A DNA stretch of 64,000 nt from Alteribacillus iranensis (GCF_900113025.1 NZ_FONT01000002.1:728755-792754); one strand, 5' to 3'. Shown: positions 1 through 9,518, counted from the first letter of the stretch. Numbers and translations: made by a program. The notes: generated from the letters alone by a model not told the origin.

Positions 1-2
1 AT

Positions 3-884
3 TTTATTGAAGTGGCAAAGCGAGAACATGTCACGGAAGCTGCACTGGCTTTGCATGTTGCTCAATCAGCTGTCAGTAGACAAATCTTTAATTTAGAAGC
101 AGAGTTAGGGGTGGACTTATTTATTCGCGAAGGACGCAGTGTAAAATTAACACCGATTGGAAAAACGTTTTTAGAGCATATGGAGCAAGCGATGCGAGTC
201 ATCGATAACGCACTTCGTGAAGTAAAGGAATATGCGGATCCTAACCAAGGGACGATACATATCGGTTTTCCGAGCAGTCTTGCTGCGTTTATGCTCCCTA
301 CTGTAGTATCAGCTTTTCGTGAAAAAAATCCTCACGTGAAATTTCAGCTCAAACAAAGCTCGTATCATAATCTTATTACGGATGTAGTCAAAGGGGAGAT
401 TGATATGGCTTTATTAGGCCCAGTTCCTCATGAAGAAAACAAAGTAGAGGGCAGCATTCTTTTTTCAGAAAATATCGTCGCCCTTCTTCCTGTTGACCAT
501 CCGTTGGCTGAAAACCGTGCGATCAGTCTGAATCAGCTGCGAAAAGATTCATTTATTTTGTTCCCAACTGGTTTTATACTTAGAGAAATTATTGTGGAAT
601 CCTGCCAAAAACTCGGTTTTGAGCCAAATGTCTCATTCGAAGGAGAAGATATCGACGCCATCAAAGGACTAGTCTCAGCAGGTCTGGGAGTTACATTAAT
701 TCCGGAAATTACTTTAGTGGATAATGTTCCTCGTTCTACAGTAAAAGTACCAATTATTGAACCAGAAGTGACACGTACCGTGGGAGTGATCATTCCAAAG
801 GAACGCGATTTACTGCCGACTGAAAAATTGTTTTATGAATTTCTCAGAGACTTTTTTGTAACTCTTGATAAATTTCAACAATAA
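3..884 (+). CDS. gltC: GltC-like LysR transcriptional activator (5' end outside window)
   Basis: LysR-type DNA-binding regulator. The reading frame is open to the window edge (Phe-Ile-Glu before the first visible GTG), so the first few codons are missing. The N-terminal winged HTH reads HVAQSAVSRQIFNLE and is followed by the co-inducer domain (GFPSSLAAFMLPTV, LLGPVP, SFEGEDIDAIKGLVSAG). The phrases match my memory of B. subtilis GltC closely. GltC activates glutamate synthase gltAB when glutamate is needed; gltAB is not in the window, so the target is inferred. It is transcribed head-on to replication, unlike its neighbours. LysR family is certain; the GltC assignment is likely. Confidence 0.85.
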   Translation, partial: FIEVAKREHVTEAALALHVAQSAVSRQIFNLEAELGVDLFIREGRSVKLTPIGKTFLEHMEQAMRVIDNALREVKEYADPNQGTIHIGFPSSLAAFMLPTVVSAFREKNPHVKFQLKQSSYHNLITDVVKGEIDMALLGPVPHEENKVEGSILFSENIVALLPVDHPLAENRAISLNQLRKDSFILFPTGFILREIIVESCQKLGFEPNVSFEGEDIDAIKGLVSAGLGVTLIPEITLVDNVPRSTVKVPIIEPEVTRTVGVIIPKERDLLPTEKLFYEFLRDFFVTLDKFQQ

Positions 885-971
885 ATGCGATACAAGAAAA
901 TCATTCTCCGCTTCATAAGACGGAGCTGCGTCAACTTTGCTTTTGACCAGCCCCGGCGGATCTAGAGTATT

Positions 972-1211
972 CTTATTTAGGTTCTGTAAAATTTGTTGGG
1001 GTTATTAATCATTTTTCTACGGCTTGGATGACTCTTTAGGCTCGCTTGCCGCGGGCAACGCTTCAACTTCCTCGGCAGCAAATCGCTGCCTGCGGGATTT
1101 TCAGCTGTTGCTTTTCCCGCAGGCGTCTCACCTGTTCGCCATCAACCTTTTTTAAGAAATGGAAGAATCTAATCCTATTCACCCCAACATTTGTTTTAGA
1201 ACCCTTATTTA
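972..1211 (+). mobile_element. 224-bp MITE with 8-bp target duplication, ISL3-like ends
   Basis: The element runs from 980 to 1203. Its left end reads GGTTCTGTAAAATTTGTTGG and its right end, on the other strand, reads GGTTCTAAAACAAATGTTGG, giving imperfect terminal inverted repeats of over 20 bp. The 8-bp sequence CTTATTTA flanks it on both sides (972-979 and 1204-1211), as expected of a target-site duplication. It encodes no protein and holds internal GC-rich palindromes around a CCTGCGGG/CCCGCAGG stem. ISL3-family elements are known to make 8-bp duplications and have GG-TCT ends, so mobilisation in trans by an ISL3 transposase is inferred. It sits one base past the rlmH stop codon. Decayed relatives lie at 26722-26795 and 45355-45425. 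Confidence 0.8.
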
Positions 1212-1684
1212 TGATAAGCGGAGCCTTGATTAATTTGAAACATGCGATATATTTGTTCCATCAGCATCAGACGAATCAGTTGGTGAGGAAACGTTAACTC
1301 AGAAAAAGACCATGTGAAATCGGCTCTCCGTAACACGTCTGGGGCCAACCCTAAAGAACCTCCTATGACAAAGGCTATTTTACTTTTTCCGTGTAATGCT
1401 AATTTATCTATCGTCTCCGCTGCTTTTTCTGAGGATAACATGCGGCCGTGTGGGTCTAATGCAAATACGTACATATTATCTTGTATTTTATCGAGGATTT
1501 TTTCTCCCTCTTTTTGTTTCACCTGCTGTTTTTCTTTTTCAGCTGCATTTTCCGGTATCTTCTCATCTGATACTTCTATCATCGTTAGTTTTGCATGCGG
1601 CTTCATTCTTTTGGCATATTCATCTATCCCTTGTTTTAAATACTTCTCCTTTAACTTACCCACAGCGATGATGGTTATATTCAT
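1205..1684 (-). CDS. rlmH: 23S rRNA pseudouridine(1915) N3-methyltransferase RlmH
   Basis: SPOUT-class methyltransferase that uses S-adenosylmethionine to methylate pseudouridine 1915 in helix 69 of 23S rRNA. At 159 aa it is full length. It starts [15 protein letters not shown], carries the knot motif [18 protein letters not shown] and ends with the family tail [27 protein letters not shown] ribosome binding site precedes the ATG. The stop codon lies inside the target duplication of the downstream MITE, so the insertion spared the protein. The region upstream holds a DnaA-box cluster, as at the B. subtilis orthologue yydA. Confidence 0.97.
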   Translation of the reverse strand: MNITIIAVGKLKEKYLKQGIDEYAKRMKPHAKLTMIEVSDEKIPENAAEKEKQQVKQKEGEKILDKIQDNMYVFALDPHGRMLSSEKAAETIDKLALHGKSKIAFVIGGSLGLAPDVLRRADFTWSFSELTFPHQLIRLMLMEQIYRMFQINQGSAYHK

Positions 1685-1703
1685 TCCTATCTCTCCTCAT
1701 AAG

Positions 1704-1791
1704 TTATACACAAAATTATTCCACATATCCACACCTGTTGTTAAGGGTTTCCTTGAACTTTTACACACAACTGTGAATATATTGTGGATAA
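1704..1791. promoter_or_regulatory. DnaA-box cluster upstream of rlmH
   Basis: Six DnaA-box-like 9-mers lie within 88 bp. TTATACACA at 1704-1712 and TTATCCACA (minus strand) at 1783-1791 match TTATNCACA perfectly. Those at 1725-1733, 1761-1769 and 1772-1780 (minus) each have one mismatch, and 1717-1725 has two. Weaker single-mismatch boxes follow at 1863-1871 and 1922-1930. B. subtilis has a DnaA-box cluster at the equivalent place (yydA) that helps restrain initiation; the same role here is inferred. Confidence 0.7.
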
Positions 1792-1896
1792 GTATATTTG
1801 TTATCCCTCTGATTTGAACTTTTTTATTAACACTTAAGCTCCACCGCACCATAACAAACGAATTATCCCCATAAAGAAATAAGACGCCTGGTGCTA

Positions 1897-1917
1897 GACC
1901 TAGCTAACCCCTTTTAC
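1897..1917. repeat. Short dispersed repeat (gac-tagctaaccc)
   Basis: The sequence around GACCTAGCTAACCCC recurs with few changes at 9166-9186 and, inverted, at 51631-51653, always between genes. The three copies share GAC-TAGCTAACCC followed by a T-rich TTCAC or TTTAC. The upstream GACGCCTGGTGCTAGAC resembles the ends of the larger GGCGCC repeats found elsewhere in the window. Confidence 0.5.
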
Positions 1918-1959
1918 AAAGTTATCCATAGGCAAATAGAAATTCTATAAACAACAAAA

Positions 1960-1984
1960 ACCTCCGGAGAATGTCCCCGGAGGT
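1960..1984 (-). terminator. Intrinsic terminator after htrC
   Basis: The stem ACCTCCGG/CCGGAGGT closes on a 9-nt loop and is followed on the minus strand by a T-rich run. It lies directly downstream of the htrC stop codon. Confidence 0.85.
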
Positions 1985-1991
1985 CGTTCTA

Positions 1992-3236
1992 TTAAAAGTC
2001 TTGTTGTGCCGTTAATTTCAGTTCTGTCGTTTGTTGTTCGCCGTTACGATAAAAGGTAATTTCAACTGTATCTCCCACTTCGGCTTTGGTATACAAATAC
2101 TTTCTTATATCGTGGCCGTCTGTCATCTCTTCACCGTCCATCGCAACAATCACATCATATTGCTGCAATCCGGCCTGTTCTGCGGGACTTCCTTGGACAA
2201 CATTTGTAATGAATACGCCACTTTCTACCTCTGGTGGAAGCTTTAATGTTTCCTGCCAATGATAGCTTGGAATTTCACTTAGCGAACGGATTCCTACACC
2301 CATTTGAGGGCGTTCTACCTGTCCATGTTCTTCTAAATCTTCAATAACCGGCAGCGCTACAGACGTCGGTATCGCAAACCCAATCCCTTCTACCGCGGAT
2401 TGAGCGATTTTCATGGAGTTGATTCCGATGAGCTGTCCTTTAATATTAATTAAAGCTCCCCCGCTATTACCTGGGTTAATGGCAGCGTCTGTTTGAATAA
2501 CTTCTGCATTCCAGTCCGGGTTGCCGTCACCGGTTAAATCCACAGGGATACTGCGTTCCGTGGCACTGATAATCCCTTGCGTCACCGTATGGGAAAGATG
2601 GGTCCCTAATGGGTTGCCAATAGCGATTGCCGGTTCTCCTACTCTCAGTTTGTCTGAGTTTCCAAATTCCGCCACGGTTTCCACATGCTCCGCATTTACA
2701 CGCAGGACAGCCAAGTCTGTCAACACGTCCGATCCTACTATTTCTGCTTCAATTCTCTTCTCATTCGCGAGACTTATTTCTACTTGGTTCGCGCCTTCAA
2801 TCACATGGTGATTCGTGACGACGAAAGCACTGTCTCCTTCGACTTTATAAATAACACCAGAACCTGTTCCTCTATTAACTGCTTGTCCCTCTTCTTGCCA
2901 GAATTCAGTCTGTTGTAAGTTAAAGACCCCCACTACCGCATTAGAAACCTTGTCCACTGCTTCCGTTACGTCCGAGTTCACCGAGACATTCACAGTCTGC
3001 TGCTGATTCTCTATGATGGAGGAATCTTGATTCGCCGTTGTCTCCTCTTCCGTTGTTGGCGAAGTTTCTTCCCCTGCGGCGTTTGAAAAAATTCCAGCTT
3101 GATTTAAGAAAGGAATCGCTAGTACAACAAGGATGGCTCCAATCAATGCTCCGATTAAACCAGCCAGCCCCGCTCTGCGGCGATTTTTCCTTTCCCGTGT
3201 CTTTTCATCCTGCATATGGTCATCATAATAGCCCAT
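1992..3236 (-). CDS. htrC: HtrC membrane-anchored serine protease (HtrA/DegP family)
   Basis: Envelope quality-control protease (414 aa). A charged N-terminus is followed by one membrane segment (about 22-45) and an acidic Glu/Thr/Gln-rich linker to about 90. The trypsin-like domain has His144 (TNHHVIEG), Asp174 (SDVLTDLAVL) and Ser258 (NPGNSGGAL). A C-terminal PDZ domain covers about 310-405 (GSPAEQAGLQQYDVIVAMDG). The position beside the wal cluster identifies HtrC (YycK) rather than HtrA or HtrB. The acidic linker suits a salt-adapted exported protein (inference). A terminator follows it. Confidence 0.93.
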   Translation of the reverse strand: MGYYDDHMQDEKTRERKNRRRAGLAGLIGALIGAILVVLAIPFLNQAGIFSNAAGEETSPTTEEETTANQDSSIIENQQQTVNVSVNSDVTEAVDKVSNAVVGVFNLQQTEFWQEEGQAVNRGTGSGVIYKVEGDSAFVVTNHHVIEGANQVEISLANEKRIEAEIVGSDVLTDLAVLRVNAEHVETVAEFGNSDKLRVGEPAIAIGNPLGTHLSHTVTQGIISATERSIPVDLTGDGNPDWNAEVIQTDAAINPGNSGGALINIKGQLIGINSMKIAQSAVEGIGFAIPTSVALPVIEDLEEHGQVERPQMGVGIRSLSEIPSYHWQETLKLPPEVESGVFITNVVQGSPAEQAGLQQYDVIVAMDGEEMTDGHDIRKYLYTKAEVGDTVEITFYRNGEQQTTELKLTAQQDF

Positions 3237-3414
3237 TCACCGACACCTTCCTGTTCTTCTGTAGGTATTTTATAAGTATGGTTAGACCTGTATGAAATAC
3301 CTTCTTAGACCGACCAGAAAGAAGCTTTAGTCCTAAAGTAATATACCCCCAAGGACAGTTGTTACACTATCCCTCGTATGATGAAAATATAACAAAATAA
3401 GCGAATTGTCTACT

Positions 3415-4209
3415 CTAAAGCGTAACGAGAGTGGTAGCTTCTTCAGGATCCGTGTCGTGTAAAGAGAATTGATAGCCGACACCTGATTCTTCTTGTTCCA
3501 ATATCTGCGTGACGGTCATGCGGGCCAGGTCTTTCATATTATTATCTTTGCTCAAGTGAGCTAAATAAATACGAGAAGTTTGATCTCCTACAATTTCAGT
3601 AAGAGCGTAAGCAGCATCTTCATTAGACACATGACCAGAATCTCCTAAAATCCTTCTTTTTACATTCCATGGATAGCGTCCCATTCTCAGCATGTTCATA
3701 TCATGATTCGATTCAAAAATAAGCATATCTGAATTACGGATCGTTCCTTTAATTTCTTCGCTCACATATCCCATATCTGTAGCCAAAGACAATTTCTTGC
3801 CTTCATGGTGGAAAACGAAAAACATGGGATCTGCGGCATCATGTGAGACGCGAAAGGATTCAATATCAAGGTCTGCCATGGACTGGACGGTGCCACGCTC
3901 AAAAATAAACTTTTGACCGTTATCGATCGTTCCGAGATTCGGTTCCATGGCTGCCCATGTTTTTTCATTTGCAAAAATGGGGAGTCCGTATTTTCTTGCA
4001 AGCACCCCCACACCTTTTATATGATCGCTATGCTCGTGGGTGACAAGTATCCCATCCAATTCATTTGGACTTCGGGAGATTTGCTTTAATAAAGATTCCA
4101 CTTTCTTTCCACTGAGACCTGCATCTACTAACAATCTTTTTTTATCTGTCTCCACGTAAAAAGCATTCCCCGTACTTCCGCTCGCAAGTACACTGAATGA
4201 TAATGCCAT
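3415..4209 (-). CDS. walJ: WalJ (YycJ) metallo-beta-lactamase-fold hydrolase
   Basis: Cytoplasmic metallo-beta-lactamase-fold protein, last gene of the wal operon; linked in B. subtilis to coordination of division with DNA replication. The motifs are [11 protein letters not shown] near the N-terminus, the metal site [10 protein letters not shown], then HDAADPMFF and SGHVSNEDA. The ATG at 4209 gives the family start [12 protein letters not shown] with GGAGAG about 11 nt upstream. A GTG four codons earlier (4221) is possible but sits too close to that ribosome binding site. It lies 20 bp after yycI. The nucleic-acid substrate is not evident from sequence. Confidence 0.92.
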   Translation of the reverse strand: MALSFSVLASGSTGNAFYVETDKKRLLVDAGLSGKKVESLLKQISRSPNELDGILVTHEHSDHIKGVGVLARKYGLPIFANEKTWAAMEPNLGTIDNGQKFIFERGTVQSMADLDIESFRVSHDAADPMFFVFHHEGKKLSLATDMGYVSEEIKGTIRNSDMLIFESNHDMNMLRMGRYPWNVKRRILGDSGHVSNEDAAYALTEIVGDQTSRIYLAHLSKDNNMKDLARMTVTQILEQEESGVGYQFSLHDTDPEEATTLVTL

Positions 4210-4229
4210 AACCGATTTCACTCTCCATA

Positions 4230-5075
4230 CTATCCTTCACTGGATGTTTCTTCTGTCATTTCTTCAGCTGTGTTCTCTTCCTGTATTCCTTCAATATTAT
4301 CCGTATCCCCGATGGATTCCTGAATCGAACCATCAATCGCGTGAACTAAATAACTTGATTCCTCATTCACTTGAATTTGGTACATCGGTGCAAATACTTG
4401 TACATCCCCTTCTGGGCTAAACAAACTATAATATCCTAGTTCGATCTGAGAGATTTCATCATTAAATGATATAATGGCTTCATTTAACAACACTTCAATC
4501 GCTTTGTAAGGGGCAAGCATATCTTTCTCTTTTCCTTCTTCATTGAATTCTAAATAACTTTGAATATAGCTTACTATTTCCTGATCTTCATTAAAAAACA
4601 GTACAAGCTGATTCTCAGCGTAGGTAACAACGATGTGTTCTTGAAAGGTTTGATTGAAAAACATCTGTCCCTCATCCTGATTCCAGCTTGTATAGGAGTA
4701 CTCCTCCGCATGGACAACATGATCTCTTAAAAAGTTCTCCACGTCTCTTTCAGGATCAGTAATCTTATAAGGATCCTCTAACGTTACTTCGATAAAACGA
4801 TTATTTAAGACGGTGACTTGTTCCTCTCCGGCTTTGTTTATAACTTCCTCTGAAATATCCATCGTTTGGCCTACAATATGACTGATTTCACTTTTATCCT
4901 CTGGAAGTTCCTCTGTGACTGTAATATTCATATCAGCTAATCTTTCTTTCACCGTAGCTTGAGCACGAACATTAATGTCCCCTTCGTTTCTTTTTTCAAT
5001 CAACTGGTAGATGAGAAAAGTGTTGAGCAGGAGGAAGGTGACAATAAAAATGGTCTTTGTTCGACTCCAATCCAT
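4230..5075 (-). CDS. yycI: YycI, WalK regulatory membrane protein
   Basis: Single-pass membrane protein (281 aa) with an N-terminal anchor at about 8-26 ([20 protein letters not shown]) and a large extracytoplasmic domain ending in a Glu/Thr-rich acidic tail. In B. subtilis YycI and YycH form a membrane complex that restrains the WalK kinase; in Staphylococcus aureus the pair activates it. The direction here cannot be read from sequence. It begins one base after the yycH stop codon, so translation is probably coupled. Confidence 0.9.
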   Translation of the reverse strand: MDWSRTKTIFIVTFLLLNTFLIYQLIEKRNEGDINVRAQATVKERLADMNITVTEELPEDKSEISHIVGQTMDISEEVINKAGEEQVTVLNNRFIEVTLEDPYKITDPERDVENFLRDHVVHAEEYSYTSWNQDEGQMFFNQTFQEHIVVTYAENQLVLFFNEDQEIVSYIQSYLEFNEEGKEKDMLAPYKAIEVLLNEAIISFNDEISQIELGYYSLFSPEGDVQVFAPMYQIQVNEESSYLVHAIDGSIQESIGDTDNIEGIQEENTAEEMTEETSSEG

Positions 5076-5076
5076 C

Positions 5077-6396
5077 TTATTCCTCCTCCTTGTTCGGTTC
5101 TACAGAATACCAGGAACCATCGTACTTCACATACCAACTTGGCTCAAAACGAATCACGAGATTATCTGTTTTTTCCATTTGATATCCTACTTGGATATTC
5201 TCAATACGATCGGTTTCAAACTGTCTTTCCACGTAGGCGAGAACCTCTGACCCTGAAGCGAGTTCTTCTGCTCCTTGTGTGTCAATTGGACTCTCATCTA
5301 GATTAAATAAAGGTCGCGAAAACTCCGAGACTTGTCCACCCGAGCGGCTGACATTTATGGAAGCCAGATCGCGGCCGCGGGACTCAAATACCGGCAATCC
5401 GGCTACAACCATACGGTATGTTGCATGTTCCCCGCTTCTTCTATGTTCCCAATCATAGAGGCGATAGTCATCCGTCCAGCCGCCACCACGTGAATTAACA
5501 AAATCAAAAGTGGTAGTGACGACATGCTGCTGATTATCACTGGAGTTTTCACTATAGACCGGGTTGACGTAAGTGAGATAATCACCGTTATCCTCCAGAC
5601 TCATCATTCGGTTCCCATCAGTAAACGAGGCTTCCTGATTATCTTGATGATATTGTCTCACGTAATCCGAGTCACTGAAAAGCAAGCTCAAAAAGTCATT
5701 ATAATTAAGAGCGGTTGATGTATCAGACACACTATTATACGTAATAGGCTCTGCTGGAAGATAAACTGTCTTTTGAATAAAATCACTGCCAGGCAGTTCA
5801 TATGGGAATACTTCCGGAAATTCATCCATTCTCTCGATATACCGCTCTCTAAATTCAGATAAACTAAAATTCGTTTCTCCTTCCAACACCACAGGTTCGC
5901 TGTAAGAGACAAACTTTACTTGTAGGTTTTCACTGTCTCCCCCTTGATCCGACAAAATAATACGATCCACGGAATCGATCGATAAATAAGGAGTATCCGA
6001 TTCAATGTCTAATATACGCTCTAAGGCTTCCCCTGGAATAGGGGCAGGAAACACTAATTCTGCCTCCCGTTGGCCGTCATACAAATCTCGTATCTCATAA
6101 TCTTGGTTTAAAGTTATATCTTCAAATCGAGAGTCGAGAAAATCTTCGTAGAAAGCAGACAATAAACGATCCGATCCATCCACTCCGTGCTGATCAACTC
6201 CTTGGTGAAAAACTAACTGCTGCGGCCAAATAACTTCTTTTAAGGACAGCTCTTTCCCCAAGTTTTCACTCGGGACATAGCCAGTATCTTCATCTAACAG
6301 TGCATAATTCGGCTGGTAATTCCACAGCTGCCACGTTAGGAATACACTAATAGCCACAAGGATTGTTAAAGTCCAGGACTTTATACGTTCTTTCAT
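5077..6396 (-). CDS. yycH: YycH, WalK regulatory membrane protein
   Basis: Membrane-anchored extracytoplasmic protein (439 aa) with a single N-terminal transmembrane helix (about 7-25, TLTILVAISVFLTWQLW). It partners YycI in controlling WalK. The GGGWTDDYRLYDWEH segment and the C-terminal SWYVKYDGSWYSVEP fit YycH. It overlaps the end of walK by 4 bp and is followed by yycI with a 1-bp gap, so walK-yycH-yycI form a tightly coupled set. Confidence 0.92.
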   Translation of the reverse strand: MKERIKSWTLTILVAISVFLTWQLWNYQPNYALLDEDTGYVPSENLGKELSLKEVIWPQQLVFHQGVDQHGVDGSDRLLSAFYEDFLDSRFEDITLNQDYEIRDLYDGQREAELVFPAPIPGEALERILDIESDTPYLSIDSVDRIILSDQGGDSENLQVKFVSYSEPVVLEGETNFSLSEFRERYIERMDEFPEVFPYELPGSDFIQKTVYLPAEPITYNSVSDTSTALNYNDFLSLLFSDSDYVRQYHQDNQEASFTDGNRMMSLEDNGDYLTYVNPVYSENSSDNQQHVVTTTFDFVNSRGGGWTDDYRLYDWEHRRSGEHATYRMVVAGLPVFESRGRDLASINVSRSGGQVSEFSRPLFNLDESPIDTQGAEELASGSEVLAYVERQFETDRIENIQVGYQMEKTDNLVIRFEPSWYVKYDGSWYSVEPNKEEE

Positions 6397-8219
6397 TCAC
6401 CAACACTCGCTTTTTTCGCTATGGAATAAGGAAGGGTTACAGAGATGGTTGTTCCTTTTTTCCATACACTGTTTACACCAATCCGTCCTCCATGGGCTTG
6501 TACTATTTCCTTGGCAATGGCAAGGCCTAACCCCGTTCCCCCGAGGTTTCTTGCTCTTGCTTTGTCAACTCTATAAAACCGTTCAAAGATTTTTTCCTGA
6601 CTTTCTTTTGGAATACCTACCCCTTCATCCGTTATTTCTATATCTACCGCTTGGCCTCGTGTAATCATTTGAATCATAATCATTCCACCATCGGGTGAGT
6701 ATTTGACGGCATTGGAAACAATGTTATCAAAGACCTGAACCATTTTATCTTTGTCCATATCGACATATACCGGATGCTTAGGGAACTGTTTTCGGATATC
6801 AATGTTCTTGTCTTTCGTGATCATTTGGAAACGTTCTGTAATCTGACTAAGTAATTCTTTCAGATCGGTTGGAGCAAACGTCATTTGGACTTCATCGTTA
6901 TCCATGCGTGATAGCTGCAGCAAATCATTGACTAGTCGGATCATTCGCTCTGTCTCATTTTGAGTGACGTTTAAGAAACGAGGGCCTAAACTCTCATCCT
7001 CCATCGCTCCCTCTTCCAACGCTTCTAGATAGCTTCGCATTGTAGTAAGAGGAGTTCGCAACTCGTGAGACACATTGGCCACAAATTCACGCCGATCTCT
7101 TTCAATTTTTTCTTTTTCTGTCACGTCATGGAGGACTGTAATCAAGCCATTCACTGGTCCTTCTTCATTACGGATCACCGAAAAGTGAGCCTCTAATAAG
7201 AAATCTTCTTGTTCATTACTAAAATCCAGTAAGATAGGCTCCGTATAATCATACAAATCACTCGGTGCTATGTTGCCGGAAAGGTCTAACACTTCTGGCA
7301 GAGAGGTTCCCATAATTTCTTTACTATCCACGTCTAACAGACGCTCTGCTCGTGTATTCATCAAAATGATATGTCCTAATTCATCGGTTGCAATCACACC
7401 ATCCGTCATATGGGATAACACAGAGCTCAGTTTTTTTCTTTCGCCTTCTGTATTAGCATGGGCTTCTTTCAAATTCATCGTCAATACATTAAATGATTCT
7501 GCAAGTTGTCCAATCTCATCCTGACCGTACACTTTTACCCTTCTTGAGAAATCTCCTTCTCCCATGACTTTCGCCTGTTTCTTCATATCAACGATCGGTC
7601 GTGTAATCGTCTGAGAGACAAGAATGCCAAGTAACGCTGTAATAGCGAGGGCAATAAATGTACCATTTAAAAAAATGTTATTGATTTCTTCCAACTCTGC
7701 ATAAATACTTTCAATGGATGCTTCTATATAAATGGCACCAATAATTTCTCCATCAAGTTCCACCGGCTGTGCCATGACACGAATCCGATCGCCTGTCTCC
7801 GGGTCTCTTAAGGTAGAGGCATCTTCTGTCCCATACAAAGCACGCTCTATTCTTACCAATGTACTTTGTTGACCTACTATGTTCTGGTCATTCCAATTCG
7901 ACGTTCCAATAACCCGCTGATTCGCATCGACCACCTGAACATCTAAATTTTCGAGGGAGAAAAACTCGTGTAGAAGTGCTTCTATATCATCTTCTAGCGG
8001 TTCTTCTTCTGGATTCCTATCTCTCGTCATTTCCTGACGGACGTTGTATTCTAACAAATCCGCTCGTTCTCGAAGCATGGCAAAATAATTATCCTCTAAC
8101 TGCGATTCCAGCTCTCTCGTAAAATAGACACCAATCACTTGAACAGCTATAAAAATCAACAGTATAAAAATGACAATCATTTTGACATGAATGGATCGAA
8201 AAAAATCGATAATTCTCAT
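6393..8219 (-). CDS. walK: WalK sensor histidine kinase
   Basis: Essential cell-wall sensor kinase (608 aa). In order: TM1 (about 12-32), an extracytoplasmic sensor domain to about 180, TM2 (about 183-205), HAMP, a PAS domain (about 262-365, GVIATDELGHIILMN), HisKA with phospho-acceptor His385 (VSHELRTPL), and HATPase with the N box VFDNIVSNAVKYS, G1 DEGVGIP and G2 GGTGLGLA. It phosphorylates WalR, which controls autolysins and wall metabolism. It starts 5 bp after walR and overlaps yycH by 4 bp. No sign of degeneration. Confidence 0.98.
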   Translation of the reverse strand: MRIIDFFRSIHVKMIVIFILLIFIAVQVIGVYFTRELESQLEDNYFAMLRERADLLEYNVRQEMTRDRNPEEEPLEDDIEALLHEFFSLENLDVQVVDANQRVIGTSNWNDQNIVGQQSTLVRIERALYGTEDASTLRDPETGDRIRVMAQPVELDGEIIGAIYIEASIESIYAELEEINNIFLNGTFIALAITALLGILVSQTITRPIVDMKKQAKVMGEGDFSRRVKVYGQDEIGQLAESFNVLTMNLKEAHANTEGERKKLSSVLSHMTDGVIATDELGHIILMNTRAERLLDVDSKEIMGTSLPEVLDLSGNIAPSDLYDYTEPILLDFSNEQEDFLLEAHFSVIRNEEGPVNGLITVLHDVTEKEKIERDRREFVANVSHELRTPLTTMRSYLEALEEGAMEDESLGPRFLNVTQNETERMIRLVNDLLQLSRMDNDEVQMTFAPTDLKELLSQITERFQMITKDKNIDIRKQFPKHPVYVDMDKDKMVQVFDNIVSNAVKYSPDGGMIMIQMITRGQAVDIEITDEGVGIPKESQEKIFERFYRVDKARARNLGGTGLGLAIAKEIVQAHGGRIGVNSVWKKGTTISVTLPYSIAKKASVGE

Positions 8220-8224
8220 CGGCT

Positions 8225-8932
8225 CTATTTCTCCTGATCAGGGTGTTTTAAATAATAACCGACACCACGCCGTGTAACAATCCAGGTAGGGTAGCTTGGG
8301 TTGTCCTCCACTTTCTCACGTAACCGTCTGACGGTAACATCGACTGTACGAACATCACCAAAATAATCATATCCCCAGACCGCCTGCAGTAAGTGTTCTC
8401 TTGTCATGACTTGCCCAATGTGACGGGCAAGATAATGAATCAGCTCAAATTCTCGATGTGTTAAATCAACAGGCTCCCCTCTTTTGCTAACGAGATAAGC
8501 ATCCGGATCGATTAAAAGATCTCCTACTTCAATTTGTTTTTGCTTGGACTGATTTTCCTCGGGCACCGCTTGAAGTCGTCTCAAATTTGCTTTCACACGA
8601 GCGATCAGCTCTCGCGTGCTAAATGGCTTTGTCACATAATCATCGGCTCCCAACTCCAGGCCAAGCACCTTATCAATTTCTGCATCTTTCGCAGTAAGCA
8701 TAATAATAGGCATATCGTGATTTTTACGAATTTCTCGGCAAACTTCCATGCCATCCTTTTGAGGAAGCATAATGTCTAATAACACAAGATCAGGAACGGA
8801 TTCCTCTACTCTTTTCAACGCTTCGCTGCCGTCATACGCCACGTCTACTTGAAATCCTTCTTTTTTTAGATTGAATTCTAGTATATCTGCAATCGGCTGC
8901 TCGTCATCCACTACGAGAATTTTTTCATCCAT
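8225..8932 (-). CDS. walR: WalR response regulator (OmpR/PhoB family)
   Basis: DNA-binding response regulator (235 aa). The receiver domain has the acidic pocket Asp9/Asp10, phospho-acceptor Asp53 (LVLLDIMLP) and the switch Lys in KPFSTREL. The C-terminal winged helix contains [13 protein letters not shown] and [15 protein letters not shown]. It is the first gene of the walRK-yycHI-walJ operon and is preceded by a GGAG ribosome binding site. WalR is essential in B. subtilis; the operon order here is the same. Confidence 0.98.
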   Translation of the reverse strand: MDEKILVVDDEQPIADILEFNLKKEGFQVDVAYDGSEALKRVEESVPDLVLLDIMLPQKDGMEVCREIRKNHDMPIIMLTAKDAEIDKVLGLELGADDYVTKPFSTRELIARVKANLRRLQAVPEENQSKQKQIEVGDLLIDPDAYLVSKRGEPVDLTHREFELIHYLARHIGQVMTREHLLQAVWGYDYFGDVRTVDVTVRRLREKVEDNPSYPTWIVTRRGVGYYLKHPDQEK

Positions 8933-9010
8933 TTTTAATCGCTCCTAACTCTCCTATAGTTTCTTTTGTATATCATAGAATAATAATTTTGTTTTGTCTC
9001 TTCCTTCCCC

Positions 9011-9019
9011 ATTGTACCA
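9011..9019 (-). promoter_or_regulatory. Candidate extended -10 promoter of walR operon
   Basis: On the minus strand TGG-TACAAT forms an extended -10 element about 80 bp upstream of the walR start. No good -35 is visible 17 bp upstream. The rest of 8933-9275 holds only the tRNA terminator and a short dispersed repeat at 9166-9186. Confidence 0.4.
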
Positions 9020-9165
9020 TAGGGCGCTACCCCGACTTACTGCTCATTTTAAGAAAAGCCAAGATGCCTGCCTACCTGTGGTAATCGCGGGAAAGTTGCG
9101 GAAATGGCGAAACTGAAGCATTAAGAACAAAAGCGCAAAGCGACCGCCTAGCGACGACACACACT

Positions 9166-9186
9166 GGACGTAGCTAACCCTTTCAC
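9166..9186. repeat. Short dispersed repeat (gacgtagctaaccc)
   Basis: Second copy of the GACGTAGCTAACCC motif also present at 1897-1917 and, inverted, at 51631-51653. It lies between walR and the terminator of the tRNA operon. Confidence 0.5.
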
Positions 9187-9225
9187 AATTCACAAGCGGA
9201 TAGCTTTTATCATTTCCTCAATAAC

Positions 9226-9255
9226 AAAAAACGCCTGGATTCTAACTCCAGACGT
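9226..9255 (-). terminator. Terminator of the tRNA operon
   Basis: On the minus strand CGTCTGGA and TCCAGGCG form an 8-bp stem (one GU pair) followed by TTTTTT, about 20 bp after the CCA end of tRNA-Phe. Confidence 0.85.
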
Positions 9256-9275
9256 ACCATGTCTTTTTATTAAAG

Positions 9276-9351
<76 letters not shown>

Positions 9352-9492
9352 ATATAATATTTTTCCTAATACATTCAGCTGGTTCTTTTGCTTTTTATGA
9401 CGAGTTCCTCTGTCTGCTCCTCTTCTTGCCTATGCTTCGAAGAAATATGCGTCGCAGACAACTCGACGCTTATTCAGCGCTGTGATGCTCGT

Positions 9493-9518
9493 TGCTCTAC
9501 CGACTGAGCTATCGAGCC
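9493..9518 (-). pseudogene. Orphan 5' half of tRNA-Phe (copy 1)
   Basis: The 26 nt from GGCTCGATAGCTCAG to GTAGAGCA are identical to the 5' acceptor strand and D-arm of tRNA-Phe at 9276-9351. The sequence then runs into unrelated ACGAGCATCACAGC instead of an anticodon arm, so no cloverleaf can form. It lies inside the tRNA transcription unit. Confidence 0.85.

Noticed and set aside
341..356. CACGTG-containing sequences at about 345, 5487 and 16571 as parS
   Set aside because: The CACGTG core is present, but the TGTT and AACA flanks are missing on one or both sides.
3241..3414. WalR-binding direct repeat upstream of htrC
   Set aside because: TGTAAC-N5-TCCTTG matches only one half of the TGTWAH-N5-TGTWAH pattern.
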